Assembly: GCA_945862435.1 (NCBI GenBank)
Contig: CAMAXX010000014.1
Span: 1-64,000, forward strand
Length of the DNA stretch: 64,000 bases
Direction of reading: 5' to 3'
Source: Pseudorhodobacter antarcticus
GTDB taxonomy: Bacteria > Pseudomonadota > Alphaproteobacteria > Rhodobacterales > Rhodobacteraceae
This document shows positions 53,545-64,000 of this stretch, piece by piece. A model generated the notes under the pieces. It was not told the DNA's origin. It did not search any database and worked only from the letters and a program-made list of their open reading frames with translations. The number at the start of each line of letters is the position of its first letter. Position 1 is the first letter of the stretch. The position numbers and the translations under genes were made by a program.

Positions 53545-54617
53545 GCACCCCCGCCAAGTTTAATCCGATAATTGGTCAGCACATCCACGCCCAAAAGGAA
53601 AAACAAAAGCATCCCTTGAAAGGCCTGAACAGCAGCGGATGGCAGGCCCAGATTGGTCGCAGCCATTTCGCCGCCAATATATGTCAGCGCCATAATCAGC
53701 CCAGCCAGTACAATGCCAAGCGGGTTCAGGCGGCCCAAAAACGCAACGATAATGGCGGTAAACCCATAGCCCACGTTAAAATCAATGCTGATCTGGCCCG
53801 CTGGCCCCGTCACTTCAAACAGGCCCGCAAGACCCGCCAGCGCGCCCGAAATGCCCATGCAAAGCACGATCAAACGCTGCGGCACCACGCCATGAAACCG
53901 CGCAGCGCGCGGCGCTTGGCCTGTAAGTTTTATCTGAAACCCAAGGATATGGCGCTGCAGCAAAACATACGCGGCAATGGCCACCACAATCGCCATTACC
54001 CCGCCCCAATGCAGCCCCGATCCCGCAATCAATTCAGGATTGCCCGCTGCAGGATAGCTGGAAAAATTACGGCTGCCAGGAAAGCCTGATCCTTCGGGAT
54101 TGCGCAGAAACCCAGTCGCGGCCATGGCCAAAATCACTTGCGCCACATAAACCAGCATTAGGCTAACCAAGATCTCATTGGTATTCAGCCGCGTCTTTAA
54201 AATCGCTGGAATTATCGCCCAAGCCCAGCCGCCAAACGCCCCCGCAATCACCATCACAGGAAAAATCCAGCGGCTTTCCGTAGGATAAAACGCCAGTCCA
54301 ACGGCCGCACCCACAATCGCCCCCATGATATACTGGCCTTCGGCCCCGATATTCCAAATACCTGCCCGAAACCCAAGGCTTAGGCCAATCGCAATCAAAA
54401 TCAGCGGCCCAGCTTTCACCAGCAGTTGACCCCGCAGATACCACGCAAATTCCCCAAACAGCGGGTCATAAAAAATGGTGCGGATCACTTCAGCAGGGTC
54501 TTTCCCCAGCACCAAAAACATCAAGCCGCCAAAGACCATGGTCAGCGCCACCGCGACCACAGGCGTGGCCCATATCCAAAACTGTGATGCGATGGCCCGC
54601 CGCTCTAGCCTAATCAT
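53541..54617 (-). CDS. BMP-type ABC transporter permease (first)
   Basis: A 358-residue permease of the YufP type. It has a long first helix (FWIWATPVVAVALTMVFGGL), GFRAGIWNIGAEGQYIMGAI as conserved motif, and GISGALAGLAGLFEVTGPAG in the transmission loop. It lies 24 bases after the ATPase gene and overlaps the second permease by 4 bases. Confidence 0.92.
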   Translation of the reverse strand: MIRLERRAIASQFWIWATPVVAVALTMVFGGLMFLVLGKDPAEVIRTIFYDPLFGEFAWYLRGQLLVKAGPLILIAIGLSLGFRAGIWNIGAEGQYIMGAIVGAAVGLAFYPTESRWIFPVMVIAGAFGGWAWAIIPAILKTRLNTNEILVSLMLVYVAQVILAMAATGFLRNPEGSGFPGSRNFSSYPAAGNPELIAGSGLHWGGVMAIVVAIAAYVLLQRHILGFQIKLTGQAPRAARFHGVVPQRLIVLCMGISGALAGLAGLFEVTGPAGQISIDFNVGYGFTAIIVAFLGRLNPLGIVLAGLIMALTYIGGEMAATNLGLPSAAVQAFQGMLLFFLLGVDVLTNYRIKLGGGA

Positions 54618-54641
54618 GCCGCGCCCCCCTGCACAGTTGCC

Positions 54642-56195
54642 TTACACATGGGCCACCTCTATCCCCCGAGGACTTAAATCATGCGCGCCGCCCATCATCA
54701 GGCCAATCTCTTCCATGCTTAGCCCCGCGCGCGGGCGCGGCACCGACAGCCGCCCTTCGTTCAGTGCTGCGAAATTGTCCGATATTTCCATCAACTCGTC
54801 CAAGTCTTGGGAAATCACCACCACCGCCGCGCCCCCTTCGGCGCAGGTCAAAATAGCTTGCCGAATAAAAGCCGCCGCCGCCGCATCCACGCCCCAAGTG
54901 GGTTGATTGATCACAATCACATCGGGCGACTGGCGCAACTCGCGCCCAATCACGAATTTCTGCAAATTCCCGCCCGACAGCGCCCGCGCCGCCACACCAG
55001 AATGGGGCGTGCGCACATCGAATGCCGCAATGATTTCTTCGGCAAAAGCCTTTGCGCCAGCCCAATCGACAAAACCGCGCCGCGCCAATTTTCGTTGCAC
55101 AGCACCCGTGAGAAATGCGTTTTCCATTAGCGACATATCGGGCGCCGCCGCATGGCCAAGCCTATCTTCTGGCGCCACCACAAAGCCGCGCGCACGCCGC
55201 GCATTTGGCCCCATCGCGCCAATCGCTTCCCCTTTGGCGCGGATCATTTCAGGGCCACATGCAATCTCGCCCGATAGGGCCAAAACCAACTCGTCCTGCC
55301 CATTGCCAGCAACGCCCGCAATTCCCAAAACCTCGCCTTTGGCCACCGCAAAGCTGATGTCTTTCAAAGATGTGCCAAATTGAATAGCCGAGTGCGCAGA
55401 CAACCCGCGCACCTCCAGCGCAGGCGCGCCCGCTGCAAATTCCTGCGCCTTGCCCGCGCGGGCCGGGCTGGCCAGCGCTGATCCCACCATCAATTCCGCC
55501 ATCTCGCGCGCGGTGGTTTTGGCGGGGGTGGCAGTGGCCACAACCCTGCCGCGCCGCAAAATTGTCGCGCGGTCACACAGGGTGCGAATTTCTTCCAACT
55601 TGTGGCTGATATACAAAATCGCCGTTCCCTCGGCAGCCAGTTGCCGCAGGGTTTTAAACAAAATCTCCACCTCTTGCGGGGTTAGAACCGAGGTTGGCTC
55701 GTCCATAATCAGCAGTTTGGGCGATTGCAGAAGACAGCGGATAATCTCGACCCGCTGGCGCTCGCCCGCCGACAAATCCCCCACGCGCCGCGCTGGGTCA
55801 AGCGGCAGGCCATAATCAGCACTGATCTTGGAAATCTTCGCGGAAAGCTGCGTCATTGGCGGCGGGTTTTCCATGCCCAAAGCCACGTTTTCGGCAACAT
55901 TCAGCGCCTCGAACAAGGAGAAATGTTGAAAAACCATGCCAACACCCGCCGCACGGGCGCGCGCGGGGTCGCCGGGGGCAAAGGGCGCGTCCATCCATTC
56001 CATATGGCCCTGATCGGGCTTTACCAGCCCGTAAATCATCTTGACCAAGGTCGACTTTCCTGCCCCGTTTTCACCCAGCAGGGCGTGAATCTCGCCGCGT
56101 TTGATCGCAAAATTCACATCATCATTGGCCCTTACACCTGGGTAAGATTTGCCAATGCCGATTGCGGCAAACAGGGTTGGTTGATCTGCGCTCAT
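54642..56195 (-). CDS. BMP-type ABC transporter ATPase (two nucleotide-binding domains)
   Basis: A 517-residue ATPase with two ABC domains, as in YufO/RbsA. Domain 1: Walker A LLGENGAGKSTLVKMIYGL (about residues 36-54), signature LSAGERQRVEIIRCLL, Walker B LLIMDEPTSVL. Domain 2 from about residue 255: a degenerate Walker A GVAGNGQDEL, signature ALSGGNLQKFVIGREL, and VIVINQPTWGVD in which the Walker B region has Asn-Gln instead of Asp-Glu. The first domain is thus the active site. It overlaps xdhC by an ATGA junction. Confidence 0.93.
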   Translation of the reverse strand: MSADQPTLFAAIGIGKSYPGVRANDDVNFAIKRGEIHALLGENGAGKSTLVKMIYGLVKPDQGHMEWMDAPFAPGDPARARAAGVGMVFQHFSLFEALNVAENVALGMENPPPMTQLSAKISKISADYGLPLDPARRVGDLSAGERQRVEIIRCLLQSPKLLIMDEPTSVLTPQEVEILFKTLRQLAAEGTAILYISHKLEEIRTLCDRATILRRGRVVATATPAKTTAREMAELMVGSALASPARAGKAQEFAAGAPALEVRGLSAHSAIQFGTSLKDISFAVAKGEVLGIAGVAGNGQDELVLALSGEIACGPEMIRAKGEAIGAMGPNARRARGFVVAPEDRLGHAAAPDMSLMENAFLTGAVQRKLARRGFVDWAGAKAFAEEIIAAFDVRTPHSGVAARALSGGNLQKFVIGRELRQSPDVIVINQPTWGVDAAAAAFIRQAILTCAEGGAAVVVISQDLDELMEISDNFAALNEGRLSVPRPRAGLSMEEIGLMMGGAHDLSPRGIEVAHV

Positions 56196-57130
56196 GCGCG
56201 CACCTCCTTGTGCAATGCGGGCACTGCGGCCATGTGCGCCATCATGCGGGCGGCCACGCCAATGGCAATGGCTTGGGGATGTTTTCCAAGGATTTGGTCA
56301 CCAATTGGGCACATAATGCGCGAAATATCGGCAGGTGCATGGCCAAGGGCCGCCAGCCGCGCCCTAAACCGCGCCCATTTGGTAGCCGATCCGATCAGCC
56401 CGCAGGCGGCAAAGCCGTGCTTCAGCAATCCATCACACAGCGCCAAATCCAATGCATGGGAAAAGGTCAAAATGACGTGATGCGCGTCCGCTGGGGCCAG
56501 CGCAACGGCGCGGGTGATATCCGCCGCTGGCAGGGCGCGCACCCCGGCAGCAATAATATCTGGAAAGCGCGCCAAATCTGTATCGATCCACGTGATTTCC
56601 ACATCGGGCAGGGGGGCCATAACGCCCACAATCGCACGCCCCACATGCCCCGCCCCCCAAACCCAAACGGGGGTTTTAGGCGCGAAAAACGGCTCAATAA
56701 ACCAGCCCTGATGTAGCGCCGCTTGCACCTTTTGCCCCCGCCGTGCCCCCGCGAGCGCGCGCGCAATGGCCAGCGGCATCGGGCCAGCATTGTTTGAAAT
56801 GGGCCGCACAAAGGCTAGACCATCTGCGGGGGCTTCGCAGAACACTTCAGTCAGCAAACGCACGGATCCGCCGCAACATTGCCCAAGGTTGGGGCCAAGC
56901 GGCACGGCATCAATGCGTGATACCTCGCCAGCGGACAGCATCTCTCGCGCGGTCGCCGCCGCCTGAAACTCCAGCGCGCCTCCGCCAATTGTGCCGTCCT
57001 GCCCGCCCTGCCACACCATCATCCAAGCCCCCATTTCGCGCGGGGCACTTCCCTTGACTTCAGCCACGACAACCCGCGCTATAGGGCCCCGGGCAGCAAT
57101 TGCACGCGCAAGGGCCGCGCGGTCAAACAT
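56192..57130 (-). CDS. xdhC: xanthine dehydrogenase accessory protein XdhC
   Basis: XdhC binds molybdopterin cofactor and helps insert and sulfurate it in XdhB. The ATG at 57130 gives 312 residues beginning [20 protein letters not shown]. It shows VVVAEVKGSAPREMGAWMMV, GTIGGGALEFQAAA, LGPNLGQCCGGSVRLLTEVF (the conserved Cys pair) and a Rossmann-like C-terminal domain (VWVWGAGHVGRAIVGVMAPL). It overlaps xdhB by 8 bases and the ATPase gene by 4, so it bridges enzyme and transporter genes in one operon. Confidence 0.93.
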   Translation of the reverse strand: MFDRAALARAIAARGPIARVVVAEVKGSAPREMGAWMMVWQGGQDGTIGGGALEFQAAATAREMLSAGEVSRIDAVPLGPNLGQCCGGSVRLLTEVFCEAPADGLAFVRPISNNAGPMPLAIARALAGARRGQKVQAALHQGWFIEPFFAPKTPVWVWGAGHVGRAIVGVMAPLPDVEITWIDTDLARFPDIIAAGVRALPAADITRAVALAPADAHHVILTFSHALDLALCDGLLKHGFAACGLIGSATKWARFRARLAALGHAPADISRIMCPIGDQILGKHPQAIAIGVAARMMAHMAAVPALHKEVRA

Positions 57131-59468
57131 CTCGCTGCTCCTGCACGGCAGCCAAAATCCGCTCTGGCGTGGCAGGCGCGTCCATACTTGGATAGCGCGT
57201 CCCATCCCCGCAGGCCGCGACCGCATCCCGCAACGCAAAGAACGCCGAAATCCCCAGCATAAAAGGCGGCTCGCCTACAGCCTTGCTGCGCCCGATGGTA
57301 TCTTCGCGGTTGGGTCGGTTCCACAAATCCACGTTGAAAACGGCGGGCCTATCTGCGCAGGCAGGGATTTTATAAGTGCTGGGCGCGTGGGTTTTAAGCG
57401 CGCCCTTGGCATCCCAAACCAATTCCTCCATCGTCAGCCAACCAGCGCCCTGCACATAGGCCCCCTCGATCTGGCCAATATCCAGCGCAGGGTTCAACGG
57501 GCTGCCGGTATCGTGCAGCATATCTGCGCGCAAAATACGGTTCTCGCCCGTCAAAGTGTCGATCACGACTTCGGTCACTGCCGCGCCATAGGCAAAGTAT
57601 AGGAAAGGCCGCCCGCGCCCTTTCACCCTATCCCAAGTGATTTTGGGCGTAGCGTAATAGCCCGTCGATGACAGGCTAACCCGCGCCTGATAGACCCAGG
57701 CGGCCACTTGGGCAAAGCCAAATACTTCGCCCCCCGCGCTGACCTGTCCAGCCTCGAACAGCACCTCATCTGCGCCCACGCCCACCTTAGCCGCCAAAAA
57801 CTCGGCCATCCGCGCGCGGATGGTTTCGGCCGCATTGCGCGCCGCCATCCCATTCAGATCACTGCCTGAACTGGCCGCCGTGGCAGAGGTATTCGGCACC
57901 TTCGCCGTATCGGTTGCGGTGATTTTTATCGCCCCCACACCCAGCCCAAACACCCCCGCCACCACTTGGGCCACCTTTTGGTTCAGCCCTTGGCCCATCT
58001 CTGTGCCGCCATGGTTAAGTTGCACCGACCCGTCTTGGTACACATGCACCAAAGCCCCCGCCTGGTTCAGCCATGTCAGCGTAAAGGAAATCCCAAATTT
58101 CACAGGTGTCAGCGCTATGCCGCGCTTCAATATCGGGCTTGCTGCATTCCACGCTGCAATCGCGGCTTTGCGCGCGCCGTAGCCTGATGTCTCTTCCAGC
58201 TTTGCAACCAATTCCCGCCCGATGAAATCATCAACAGGCATATGAAAGGGGGTTGTTTGCTCGTCTTTCACATTGACGAAAATACCTTCGCCGAAGGCAT
58301 CCGCCGTTTGCGCCTCCTGATAAAAGTTGGCACGGCGCACAGCGCTAGGGTCGCGCCCCACGGCAAAGGCGATATGATCCATCACCCGTTCCATACCAAT
58401 CATCCCCTGCGGGCCGCCAAATCCGCGAAAGGCCGTGGCGCTTTGGGTGTTGGTTTTTAAGCGGTGGCTGATAATGGCGATATGCGCGATGTGATAGCAG
58501 TTATCGCTGTGTAGCATGGCGCGGTCGGCCACGGGTAGGGACAGGTCTTGCGCCCAGCCGCAGCGGAAATAATGGGTAAACTCAAGCCCAAGCAGCCGCC
58601 CCTCACCATCATGTCCTGCGCGATAGCTAATACGGCAATCGTGCCTCTTACCCGTAATCATCATATCATCATCGCGGTCATAGCGCATTTTGCACGCCTG
58701 CCCTGTCAGGCGCGCGGCAATGGCGCAGGCAATTGCCAGCGCGTTGCCTTGGCTTTCTTTGCCGCCAAACCCGCCCCCCATGCGCCGCACCTCGACCCGC
58801 ACTGCCGACATTGGCAGATGAAAGGCATGGGCAACCTTATGCTGTATCTCGCTTGGGTGCTGGGTGGATGAATAAATATGAAAATCCCCGCCTTCCAGCG
58901 GCAAGGCGGCGGCGACTTGACCCTCTAGGTAGAAATGTTCCTGCCCGCCCACATTGAAAACGCCCGTCAGAACGTGCGGGGCGGCGGTGATGTTGGCACC
59001 AGCATCGCCCTTGGCCCAAACAATTGGGCCTTGCTCAAACCGAGAGTTTGCTGCCAACGCATCGTCTATGGTCAGCAGGGCGGGCAATGGGGCATAGGCA
59101 ACTTTGGCTTTCGCCGCCGCCCGCCGCGCCTGATGGTGCAATGTGGCGATGACCAAAAACACAGGCTGGCCAATGTAATGCACACGGCCCGTGGACAAGA
59201 GCGGCTCGTCATGCGCAGACGGGCTGCAATCGGGCATCTCTGGCGGCAGGCTTTCGGGCCAATCCAAATAGGACAAAACTGCCACCACACCCTCGCTGGC
59301 GCGCACGGCGGACAAGTCCATCGCCGTGATCGTGCCATGGGCGCAAGTTGACAGGCCAAAGGCCAAATGCAGCGCGCCCGCGGGCAGGGGAATATCGTCG
59401 GTATAGCGCGCCGACCCTGCCAGTTGCATCAAAGCGGAATCGTGCGGAAGGGGGGCACCCACGCTCAT
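57123..59468 (-). CDS. xdhB: xanthine dehydrogenase molybdenum-binding subunit XdhB
   Basis: The 781-residue large subunit hydroxylates hypoxanthine to xanthine and urate at the Mo centre. Motifs are [12 protein letters not shown] (substrate pocket), [40 protein letters not shown] (Arg of the substrate site, Mo binding) and [16 protein letters not shown]. The C-terminus holds [20 protein letters not shown] with the catalytic Glu (GEPP). It begins GTG or ATG within the ATGA-type overlap with xdhA. Length is normal for a bacterial XdhB. Confidence 0.95.
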   Translation of the reverse strand: MSVGAPLPHDSALMQLAGSARYTDDIPLPAGALHLAFGLSTCAHGTITAMDLSAVRASEGVVAVLSYLDWPESLPPEMPDCSPSAHDEPLLSTGRVHYIGQPVFLVIATLHHQARRAAAKAKVAYAPLPALLTIDDALAANSRFEQGPIVWAKGDAGANITAAPHVLTGVFNVGGQEHFYLEGQVAAALPLEGGDFHIYSSTQHPSEIQHKVAHAFHLPMSAVRVEVRRMGGGFGGKESQGNALAIACAIAARLTGQACKMRYDRDDDMMITGKRHDCRISYRAGHDGEGRLLGLEFTHYFRCGWAQDLSLPVADRAMLHSDNCYHIAHIAIISHRLKTNTQSATAFRGFGGPQGMIGMERVMDHIAFAVGRDPSAVRRANFYQEAQTADAFGEGIFVNVKDEQTTPFHMPVDDFIGRELVAKLEETSGYGARKAAIAAWNAASPILKRGIALTPVKFGISFTLTWLNQAGALVHVYQDGSVQLNHGGTEMGQGLNQKVAQVVAGVFGLGVGAIKITATDTAKVPNTSATAASSGSDLNGMAARNAAETIRARMAEFLAAKVGVGADEVLFEAGQVSAGGEVFGFAQVAAWVYQARVSLSSTGYYATPKITWDRVKGRGRPFLYFAYGAAVTEVVIDTLTGENRILRADMLHDTGSPLNPALDIGQIEGAYVQGAGWLTMEELVWDAKGALKTHAPSTYKIPACADRPAVFNVDLWNRPNREDTIGRSKAVGEPPFMLGISAFFALRDAVAACGDGTRYPSMDAPATPERILAAVQEQRDV

Positions 59469-60877
59469 ACGCGCACCTCCATCACCGACGTTTTCGCGCC
59501 CGCCAGATCATGCGCATAACGGACAAGTAAATTCTGCGCGATGGTCAGCCGATAGCCCGCTGATGCACGCATATCCGACAGCGGCGTGAAATCTTGTTCC
59601 ATAAGCGGGGCGATTTGGGCAGCGATTTGCGGGGTTAGAACCTGCCCAATCAGCGCCGCCTCGATTGCGCTGGCCCGTTTCGGAACCCCCGCCATGCCGC
59701 CAAAGGCGATGCGGGCCGAGGTAATTATGCCCCCCGACGCCTCGATATTGAAACAGCCGCAAACTGCAGAAATATCCTGATCGAAGCGTTTAGAAATTTT
59801 ATAGCAGCGCAGGTATTGCGCTGTTTTGGGTATGGTCACGCCCACCACAAATTCGCCCGCGCGGCGATCTTGTTTGCGGTAGTCCAAAAAGAAACCCTCT
59901 AGCGGCAAATTGCGCGTTGTGTCCCCTTGGCGCAAATGCAGCACCGCCGCCAGCGCGATCAGCGCAGGCGGGCCATCGCCAATGGGCGAGCCGTTCGCGA
60001 CGTTGCCACCGATGGTCGCCGCATTGCGAATTTGCGTGCTGGCATAGCGGCGCAAAAGTTCGGCAAAGCTGGGGTGATGCGCGCCCATAGCGATGCGCAA
60101 TGCCTCAATCGTCACACCCGCGCCGATGTGCAGACCATCCCCCAAATCGGTAATCTGCGCCATTTCGGTGATGCCGCCCAGAAAGGCGGTTTTGGGCAAA
60201 TCGCGGTGCAGTTTGTTCACCCACAGCCCCACATCCGTAGCACCGCCAATCAACGTAGCGTCAGGGTGGGCCAGATACCAGCGTGCCAGTTCGTCGATGG
60301 TCTGCGGTCGGAGGGAAAGGGGGCTGTCCGCCCCCTCGCGGCCTCCGCCGCTCACCCCTGAAGGTATTTGTGCCAATGTGAACGCGCTATCGGTTTTCAT
60401 ATGGGCAGGCACGGGCGCGGATTCTGCAGCGCGGGCGGCGCGGATGATGGGGGCATAGCCCGTGCAGCGGCACAGGTTGCCTGCAAGTGTGGTGTCGTGA
60501 TCGGTGTCTCCATTCAAATGCGCTGCCGCCATCGAGGCGATAAATCCAGGCGTGCAAAACCCGCATTGGCTGCCGTGATGGCGGTGCATCTCGCGCTGCA
60601 CAGGGTGGGGGGTGCCATCGGGGGCGGCGATACCTTCAACTGTGCGAATGGCTTTGCCGTGCAACTGGGGCAGGAATAAAATGCAGGCGTTCAGCGCCTT
60701 TGCGCCGTCGGCACCCGTGACAATCACCGTGCAGGCACCGCAATCCCCTTCATTGCAGCCCTCTTTCGTGCCGCATAGCGCGCGGTCTTCCCGCAGATAG
60801 TCCAAAAGCGTGCGTGTGGGGGACACACCCGTTAGCACAACCTGTGTTCCGTTTAGCAAAAACGCAACTTCGGTCAT
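59465..60877 (-). CDS. xdhA: xanthine dehydrogenase FeS/FAD subunit XdhA, with an in-frame repeat insertion
   Basis: A protein of 470 residues from ATG 60877 ([20 protein letters not shown]). It has the plant-type [2Fe-2S] ligands [19 protein letters not shown], the second cluster [15 protein letters not shown] ... [12 protein letters not shown], and an FAD-binding CO-dehydrogenase-flavoprotein domain from about residue 195 ([40 protein letters not shown]). Between the two domains, about residues 163-192 ([20 protein letters not shown]) are encoded by a hairpin-tail repeat element and have no family counterpart that I recall. It leads the operon; the promoter lies in the 204-base gap shared with dnaE. 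Confidence 0.94.
   Translation of the reverse strand: MTEVAFLLNGTQVVLTGVSPTRTLLDYLREDRALCGTKEGCNEGDCGACTVIVTGADGAKALNACILFLPQLHGKAIRTVEGIAAPDGTPHPVQREMHRHHGSQCGFCTPGFIASMAAAHLNGDTDHDTTLAGNLCRCTGYAPIIRAARAAESAPVPAHMKTDSAFTLAQIPSGVSGGGREGADSPLSLRPQTIDELARWYLAHPDATLIGGATDVGLWVNKLHRDLPKTAFLGGITEMAQITDLGDGLHIGAGVTIEALRIAMGAHHPSFAELLRRYASTQIRNAATIGGNVANGSPIGDGPPALIALAAVLHLRQGDTTRNLPLEGFFLDYRKQDRRAGEFVVGVTIPKTAQYLRCYKISKRFDQDISAVCGCFNIEASGGIITSARIAFGGMAGVPKRASAIEAALIGQVLTPQIAAQIAPLMEQDFTPLSDMRASAGYRLTIAQNLLVRYAHDLAGAKTSVMEVRV
60319..60384 (+). repeat. hairpin-tail repeat inside the xdhA coding sequence
   Basis: The hairpin GGGGGC-tgtcc-GCCCCC (60319-60335), then TCGCGGCCTCCGCCGCTCA, CCCCTGA and the tail AGGTATTTGTGCCAATGTGAACG (60362-60384). 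It is read antisense by xdhA, in frame and without stop codons. The layout closely matches the copy after the lacI gene. Confidence 0.8.
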
Positions 60878-61081
60878 GGTCAGCCTCGCCGCCTTCTTTT
60901 GCGTTCGCCCTTTGGCCCCCATCCGATGCGGCGTAAAATGGGAGCGCGGCGTTGTGACATGAAGCATTGCAAAGCCGCTTCTGGCAAGCATTACCTTATC
61001 ATCATTGCAGATATCACTTTTCGTAAATGCCGCATAATGATGCGCCTTTCCCTTGCCCTGCCCATTGGATAGGCTGGGCGC

Positions 61082-64000
61082 ATGTCCCAATCCCGATTCA
61101 TCCACCTGCGCACCCATACCGAGCATTCCCTATTGGAAGGCGCGGTTCCGTTAAAGGCCCTGATAAAGCTATGCTTAAAGCATCAGATGCCTGCAGTTGC
61201 GGTGACGGATACCAATAATCTGTTCGCCGCATTGGAATTTTCGGTATCGGCCAACGACGCGGGGGTGCAGCCCATCGTCGGCTGTCAAATCTCGCTGGCT
61301 TATGATCCCGCGCCGCTTGGCGCGCAGCCCCGCGCGCCTGCGCCAATTGTTCTGCTGGCGCAGAATGAGGCTGGCTATATGAACTTGATGAAGCTGAACT
61401 CGGCCCTTTATATCGGCAAGGGCGGGCAGTTGCCGCAACTGACGTTAGCGGAACTTACTTCCCATTCTGCTGGGCTCATTTGCCTAACCGGCGGCAGCGA
61501 TGGGCCACTGGGGCGGCTTATCCGCGCGGGCCAAATGCCGCGCGCCAATGATTTGATGCGCGCGCTGGCGGCGGCTTTTCCGCAGCGGTTGTATGTGGAA
61601 TTGCAGCGCCACCCGATGGGCGATTCTTTGCCCGATGCCGAGGTGAAAACCGAAGCGCCAATGTTGGACATCGCCTATGAAATGGGCCTGCCGATAGTGG
61701 CCACCAACGATGTTTATTTCCCCGAATCCAAAATGTATGAGGCACATGACGCACTGATATGTATTGCCGAGGGGGCCTATGTTGACCAGCAAACCCCGCG
61801 CCGCCGCTTGACCCCGCAGCATTATTTCAAATCCGAGGCCGAGATGGCCGCCCTGTTCGCCGATCTGCCCGAGGCGCTGGAAAACACCATCGAAATAGCC
61901 CGCCGCTGCGCCTTTGCTGCCTATAAACGTAAACCAATTCTACCCCGCTTTGCCGATGACGAGGTCGAAGAACTTCGCCGCCAAGCCCATGCAGGTCTTA
62001 AGGCGCGGTTGGCTGTGATCCCCCACGCCGCCAGCGTCGAAGACTATACCGCCCGCCTAGATTTCGAGTTGGACGTTATCATCAACATGGGCTTTCCGGG
62101 CTATTTCCTGATCGTGGCCGATTTTATCAAATGGGCCAAAGAACAGGGCATTCCCGTTGGGCCAGGGCGCGGTTCGGGCGCGGGCAGTTTGGTGGCCTAT
62201 GCGCTGACCATCACCGACCTTGACCCGCTGCGTTATGCCCTGCTGTTCGAGCGTTTTCTTAACCCCGAACGCGTGTCGATGCCCGACTTTGACATCGACT
62301 TTTGCATGGATCGCCGCGAGGAGGTGATCCAATATGTGCAGGGCAAATACGGGCGCGACCGTGTGGGCCAAATCATCACCTTTGGCGCGCTTTTGTCCAA
62401 AGCCGCCGTGCGCGATGTGGGGCGGGTGTTGCAACTGCCATACGGACAGGTTGACCGCCTGTCTAAGCTGATCCCGCTGGAAGGGGTCAAACCCGTATCC
62501 ATCACCAAGGCGCTGGCGGATGAGCCGCGCCTGCGCGATGCGGCCAAGGAAGAGGTGGTCGCACGCCTATTGAACTATGGCGCGCAATTGGAAGGGCTTT
62601 ATCGCAATGCATCAACCCATGCCGCAGGCGTGGTGATTGGCGATAGGCCGTTAGACGAACTTGTCCCCCTATATCAAGACCCGCGATCCGACATGCCTGC
62701 CACCCAGTTCAATATGAAATGGGTCGAAGCGGCGGGGCTGGTGAAATTCGACTTTCTGGGCCTTAAAACCCTGACGGTCATTCAAAACGCGCTGCATCTT
62801 TTATCGCGGCGCGGGGTGAATATCGATATAAGTCTTATCCCGCTGGACGATCAGCCAACCTATGATCTGTATGCCAGCGCAAAAACGGTCGCTGTGTTTC
62901 AGGTGGAATCCAGCGGCATGATGGACGCTCTGCGCCGCATGAAACCAACCTGCATCGAAGATATCGTGGCACTGGTCGCCCTGTATCGCCCCGGCCCCAT
63001 GGAAAATATCCCTACCTATTGCGAGGTGAAAAACGGCCAGCGCGCGCTTGAATCGCTGCACCCGACGATTGACCATATTTTGGCCGAAACCCAGGGCATC
63101 ATCGTTTATCAAGAACAGGTGATGGAGATTGCCAAGGTGATGGCGGGGTATTCCCTTGGTGGGGCTGATTTGCTGCGCCGTGCGATGGGAAAAAAGATCA
63201 AAGAGGAAATGGATAAAGAACGCCCCAAGTTCATTGGAGGGGCGCTGCAAACCCATAATGTGCAAGCTGCCAAAGCAGGCGAAGTGTTTGATCTGCTGGA
63301 AAAATTCGCCAACTACGGCTTTAACAAATCGCATGCTGCGGCCTATGCGGTGGTGTCTTACCAAACCGCCTATCTTAAGGCCAATCACCCCGTTGAATTC
63401 ATGGCCGCCGTGATGAATTGCGACCTTCATTTAACGGATAAACTGGCGGTTTATAAACGCGAAGTGGACAAGCTGGGCATACCCATGCGCGCGCCATGTG
63501 TGAATGGCAGTGAGGCGACATTTTCGGTGCGCGATGGGGCCGTGGTCTATGCCCTTGGAGCGCTAAAGGGAGTGGGCGTTGAGGCGATGCGCCTGATTAC
63601 GGCTGCGCGGGGGGACGCTCCGTTTGCCACCCTGTTCGATTTTGCGCGGCGGGTGGATTTGAAACGCGTGGGCAAGCGCCCGTTGGAAATGCTGGCGCGG
63701 GCGGGCGGGTTTGACGTGCTGGATGCAAATCGCGCAAAGGTGTTTGATGCATTGGACGCGCTGGCGGCCTATTCGGCGGCGGTGCATGAGGCGAAGGCAT
63801 CTTCCCAAGTCAGCCTGTTTGGAGAAGGCGGCAGCGACATTCAGGAACCGCGCCTGCCGTTCCGCGATGATTGGTTGCCCTTAGAACGCCTGTCGCAGGA
63901 ACATATGGCGGTGGGATTCTATCTGTCGGGCCACCCGCTGGATGACTATTTGCCCGCCCTAAAGCGCCGTGATGTCAAGACCTTAGCCGAAGTTATCCGC
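61082..64000 (+). CDS. dnaE: DNA polymerase III alpha subunit DnaE (3' end beyond the window)
   Basis: The replicative polymerase catalytic subunit. 973 codons are present and the frame is still open at 64000, so it is absent from the ORF track. The PHP domain begins [20 protein letters not shown]. The polymerase core has [20 protein letters not shown], the catalytic aspartates in [20 protein letters not shown], and [20 protein letters not shown]. The (HhH)2 and the OB-type region are beginning to appear at the end ([20 protein letters not shown]). About 15-20 percent of a usual DnaE is missing. Start ATG 61082 follows GGCTGGGCGC. Confidence 0.96.
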   Translation, partial: MSQSRFIHLRTHTEHSLLEGAVPLKALIKLCLKHQMPAVAVTDTNNLFAALEFSVSANDAGVQPIVGCQISLAYDPAPLGAQPRAPAPIVLLAQNEAGYMNLMKLNSALYIGKGGQLPQLTLAELTSHSAGLICLTGGSDGPLGRLIRAGQMPRANDLMRALAAAFPQRLYVELQRHPMGDSLPDAEVKTEAPMLDIAYEMGLPIVATNDVYFPESKMYEAHDALICIAEGAYVDQQTPRRRLTPQHYFKSEAEMAALFADLPEALENTIEIARRCAFAAYKRKPILPRFADDEVEELRRQAHAGLKARLAVIPHAASVEDYTARLDFELDVIINMGFPGYFLIVADFIKWAKEQGIPVGPGRGSGAGSLVAYALTITDLDPLRYALLFERFLNPERVSMPDFDIDFCMDRREEVIQYVQGKYGRDRVGQIITFGALLSKAAVRDVGRVLQLPYGQVDRLSKLIPLEGVKPVSITKALADEPRLRDAAKEEVVARLLNYGAQLEGLYRNASTHAAGVVIGDRPLDELVPLYQDPRSDMPATQFNMKWVEAAGLVKFDFLGLKTLTVIQNALHLLSRRGVNIDISLIPLDDQPTYDLYASAKTVAVFQVESSGMMDALRRMKPTCIEDIVALVALYRPGPMENIPTYCEVKNGQRALESLHPTIDHILAETQGIIVYQEQVMEIAKVMAGYSLGGADLLRRAMGKKIKEEMDKERPKFIGGALQTHNVQAAKAGEVFDLLEKFANYGFNKSHAAAYAVVSYQTAYLKANHPVEFMAAVMNCDLHLTDKLAVYKREVDKLGIPMRAPCVNGSEATFSVRDGAVVYALGALKGVGVEAMRLITAARGDAPFATLFDFARRVDLKRVGKRPLEMLARAGGFDVLDANRAKVFDALDALAAYSAAVHEAKASSQVSLFGEGGSDIQEPRLPFRDDWLPLERLSQEHMAVGFYLSGHPLDDYLPALKRRDVKTLAEVIR

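Overview
The window is a chromosomal segment from an alphaproteobacterium of the Rhodobacteraceae/Paracoccaceae type. The basis is gene order and protein resemblance: ubiB-ubiE-mutM-echA-rpsT-dnaA-dnaN-recF-gyrB is, as I know it, the replication-gene block of that family. A Zur-type palindrome, a DUF1127 protein and a characteristic intergenic repeat fit the same group. No species is claimed.

Layout. 1-147 is the right end of an IS3-family element, directly upstream of two flagellar genes (fliK-like, flgD). 2.8-15.1 kb holds ubiquinone genes (ubiB, ubiE), mutM, an enoyl-CoA hydratase, rpsT, dnaA, dnaN, recF, a frame-broken GNAT gene, a LysE exporter and gyrB. 15.2-17.7 kb has terC, tRNA-Arg(CCT) and a GntR-like LacI regulator with a near-perfect operator. 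17.8-23.2 kb is a minus-strand envelope/stress operon: a 26-codon membrane ORF, xpaC-like, telA-like, a DUF2927 lipoprotein, an SPFH+GYF_2 protein and a zinc-ribbon protein. 23.3-29.1 kb is housekeeping: rluB-like, tadA, gatCA, a lipoprotein, an amidase, rnpB and rpmG.

29.2-38.9 kb carries a BI-1 protein, DUF1127, a LysR regulator with a quinone oxidoreductase, an XRE regulator, a HisN-like phosphatase, 8-oxoguanine deaminase, argD-argF, a decayed hemerythrin gene and a DUF1993 gene. 38.9-44.2 kb has an MFS carrier with galM, then the zinc regulon (znuA divergent from zur-znuC-znuB, with a perfect 17-bp palindrome between). 44.4-51.4 kb has a dimethylglycine/sarcosine dehydrogenase-like fusion, a DadA-like oxidase with an aldo/keto reductase, a TylF-like methyltransferase and a sulfide:quinone oxidoreductase-like flavoprotein. 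51.4-60.9 kb is one tightly overlapping operon, xdhA-xdhB-xdhC plus a four-gene BMP-type ABC importer, closed by an intrinsic terminator. It reads as purine uptake plus oxidation. 61.1 kb to the end is dnaE, cut by the window edge.

The most interesting signal is a dispersed repeat: a GC-rich hairpin followed by a conserved tail (GAGGTATTT..CAATGTGAAAG, or a variant ending GAGTTAGGAAG). Around ten copies occur in 64 kb, mostly after genes. One sits in frame inside xdhA, one supplies the tadA start codon, and some form inverted pairs. Other notable points are a candidate LacI-controlled small RNA, two decayed genes, a short membrane ORF missed by ORF calling, and the TelA/XpaC/SPFH module.
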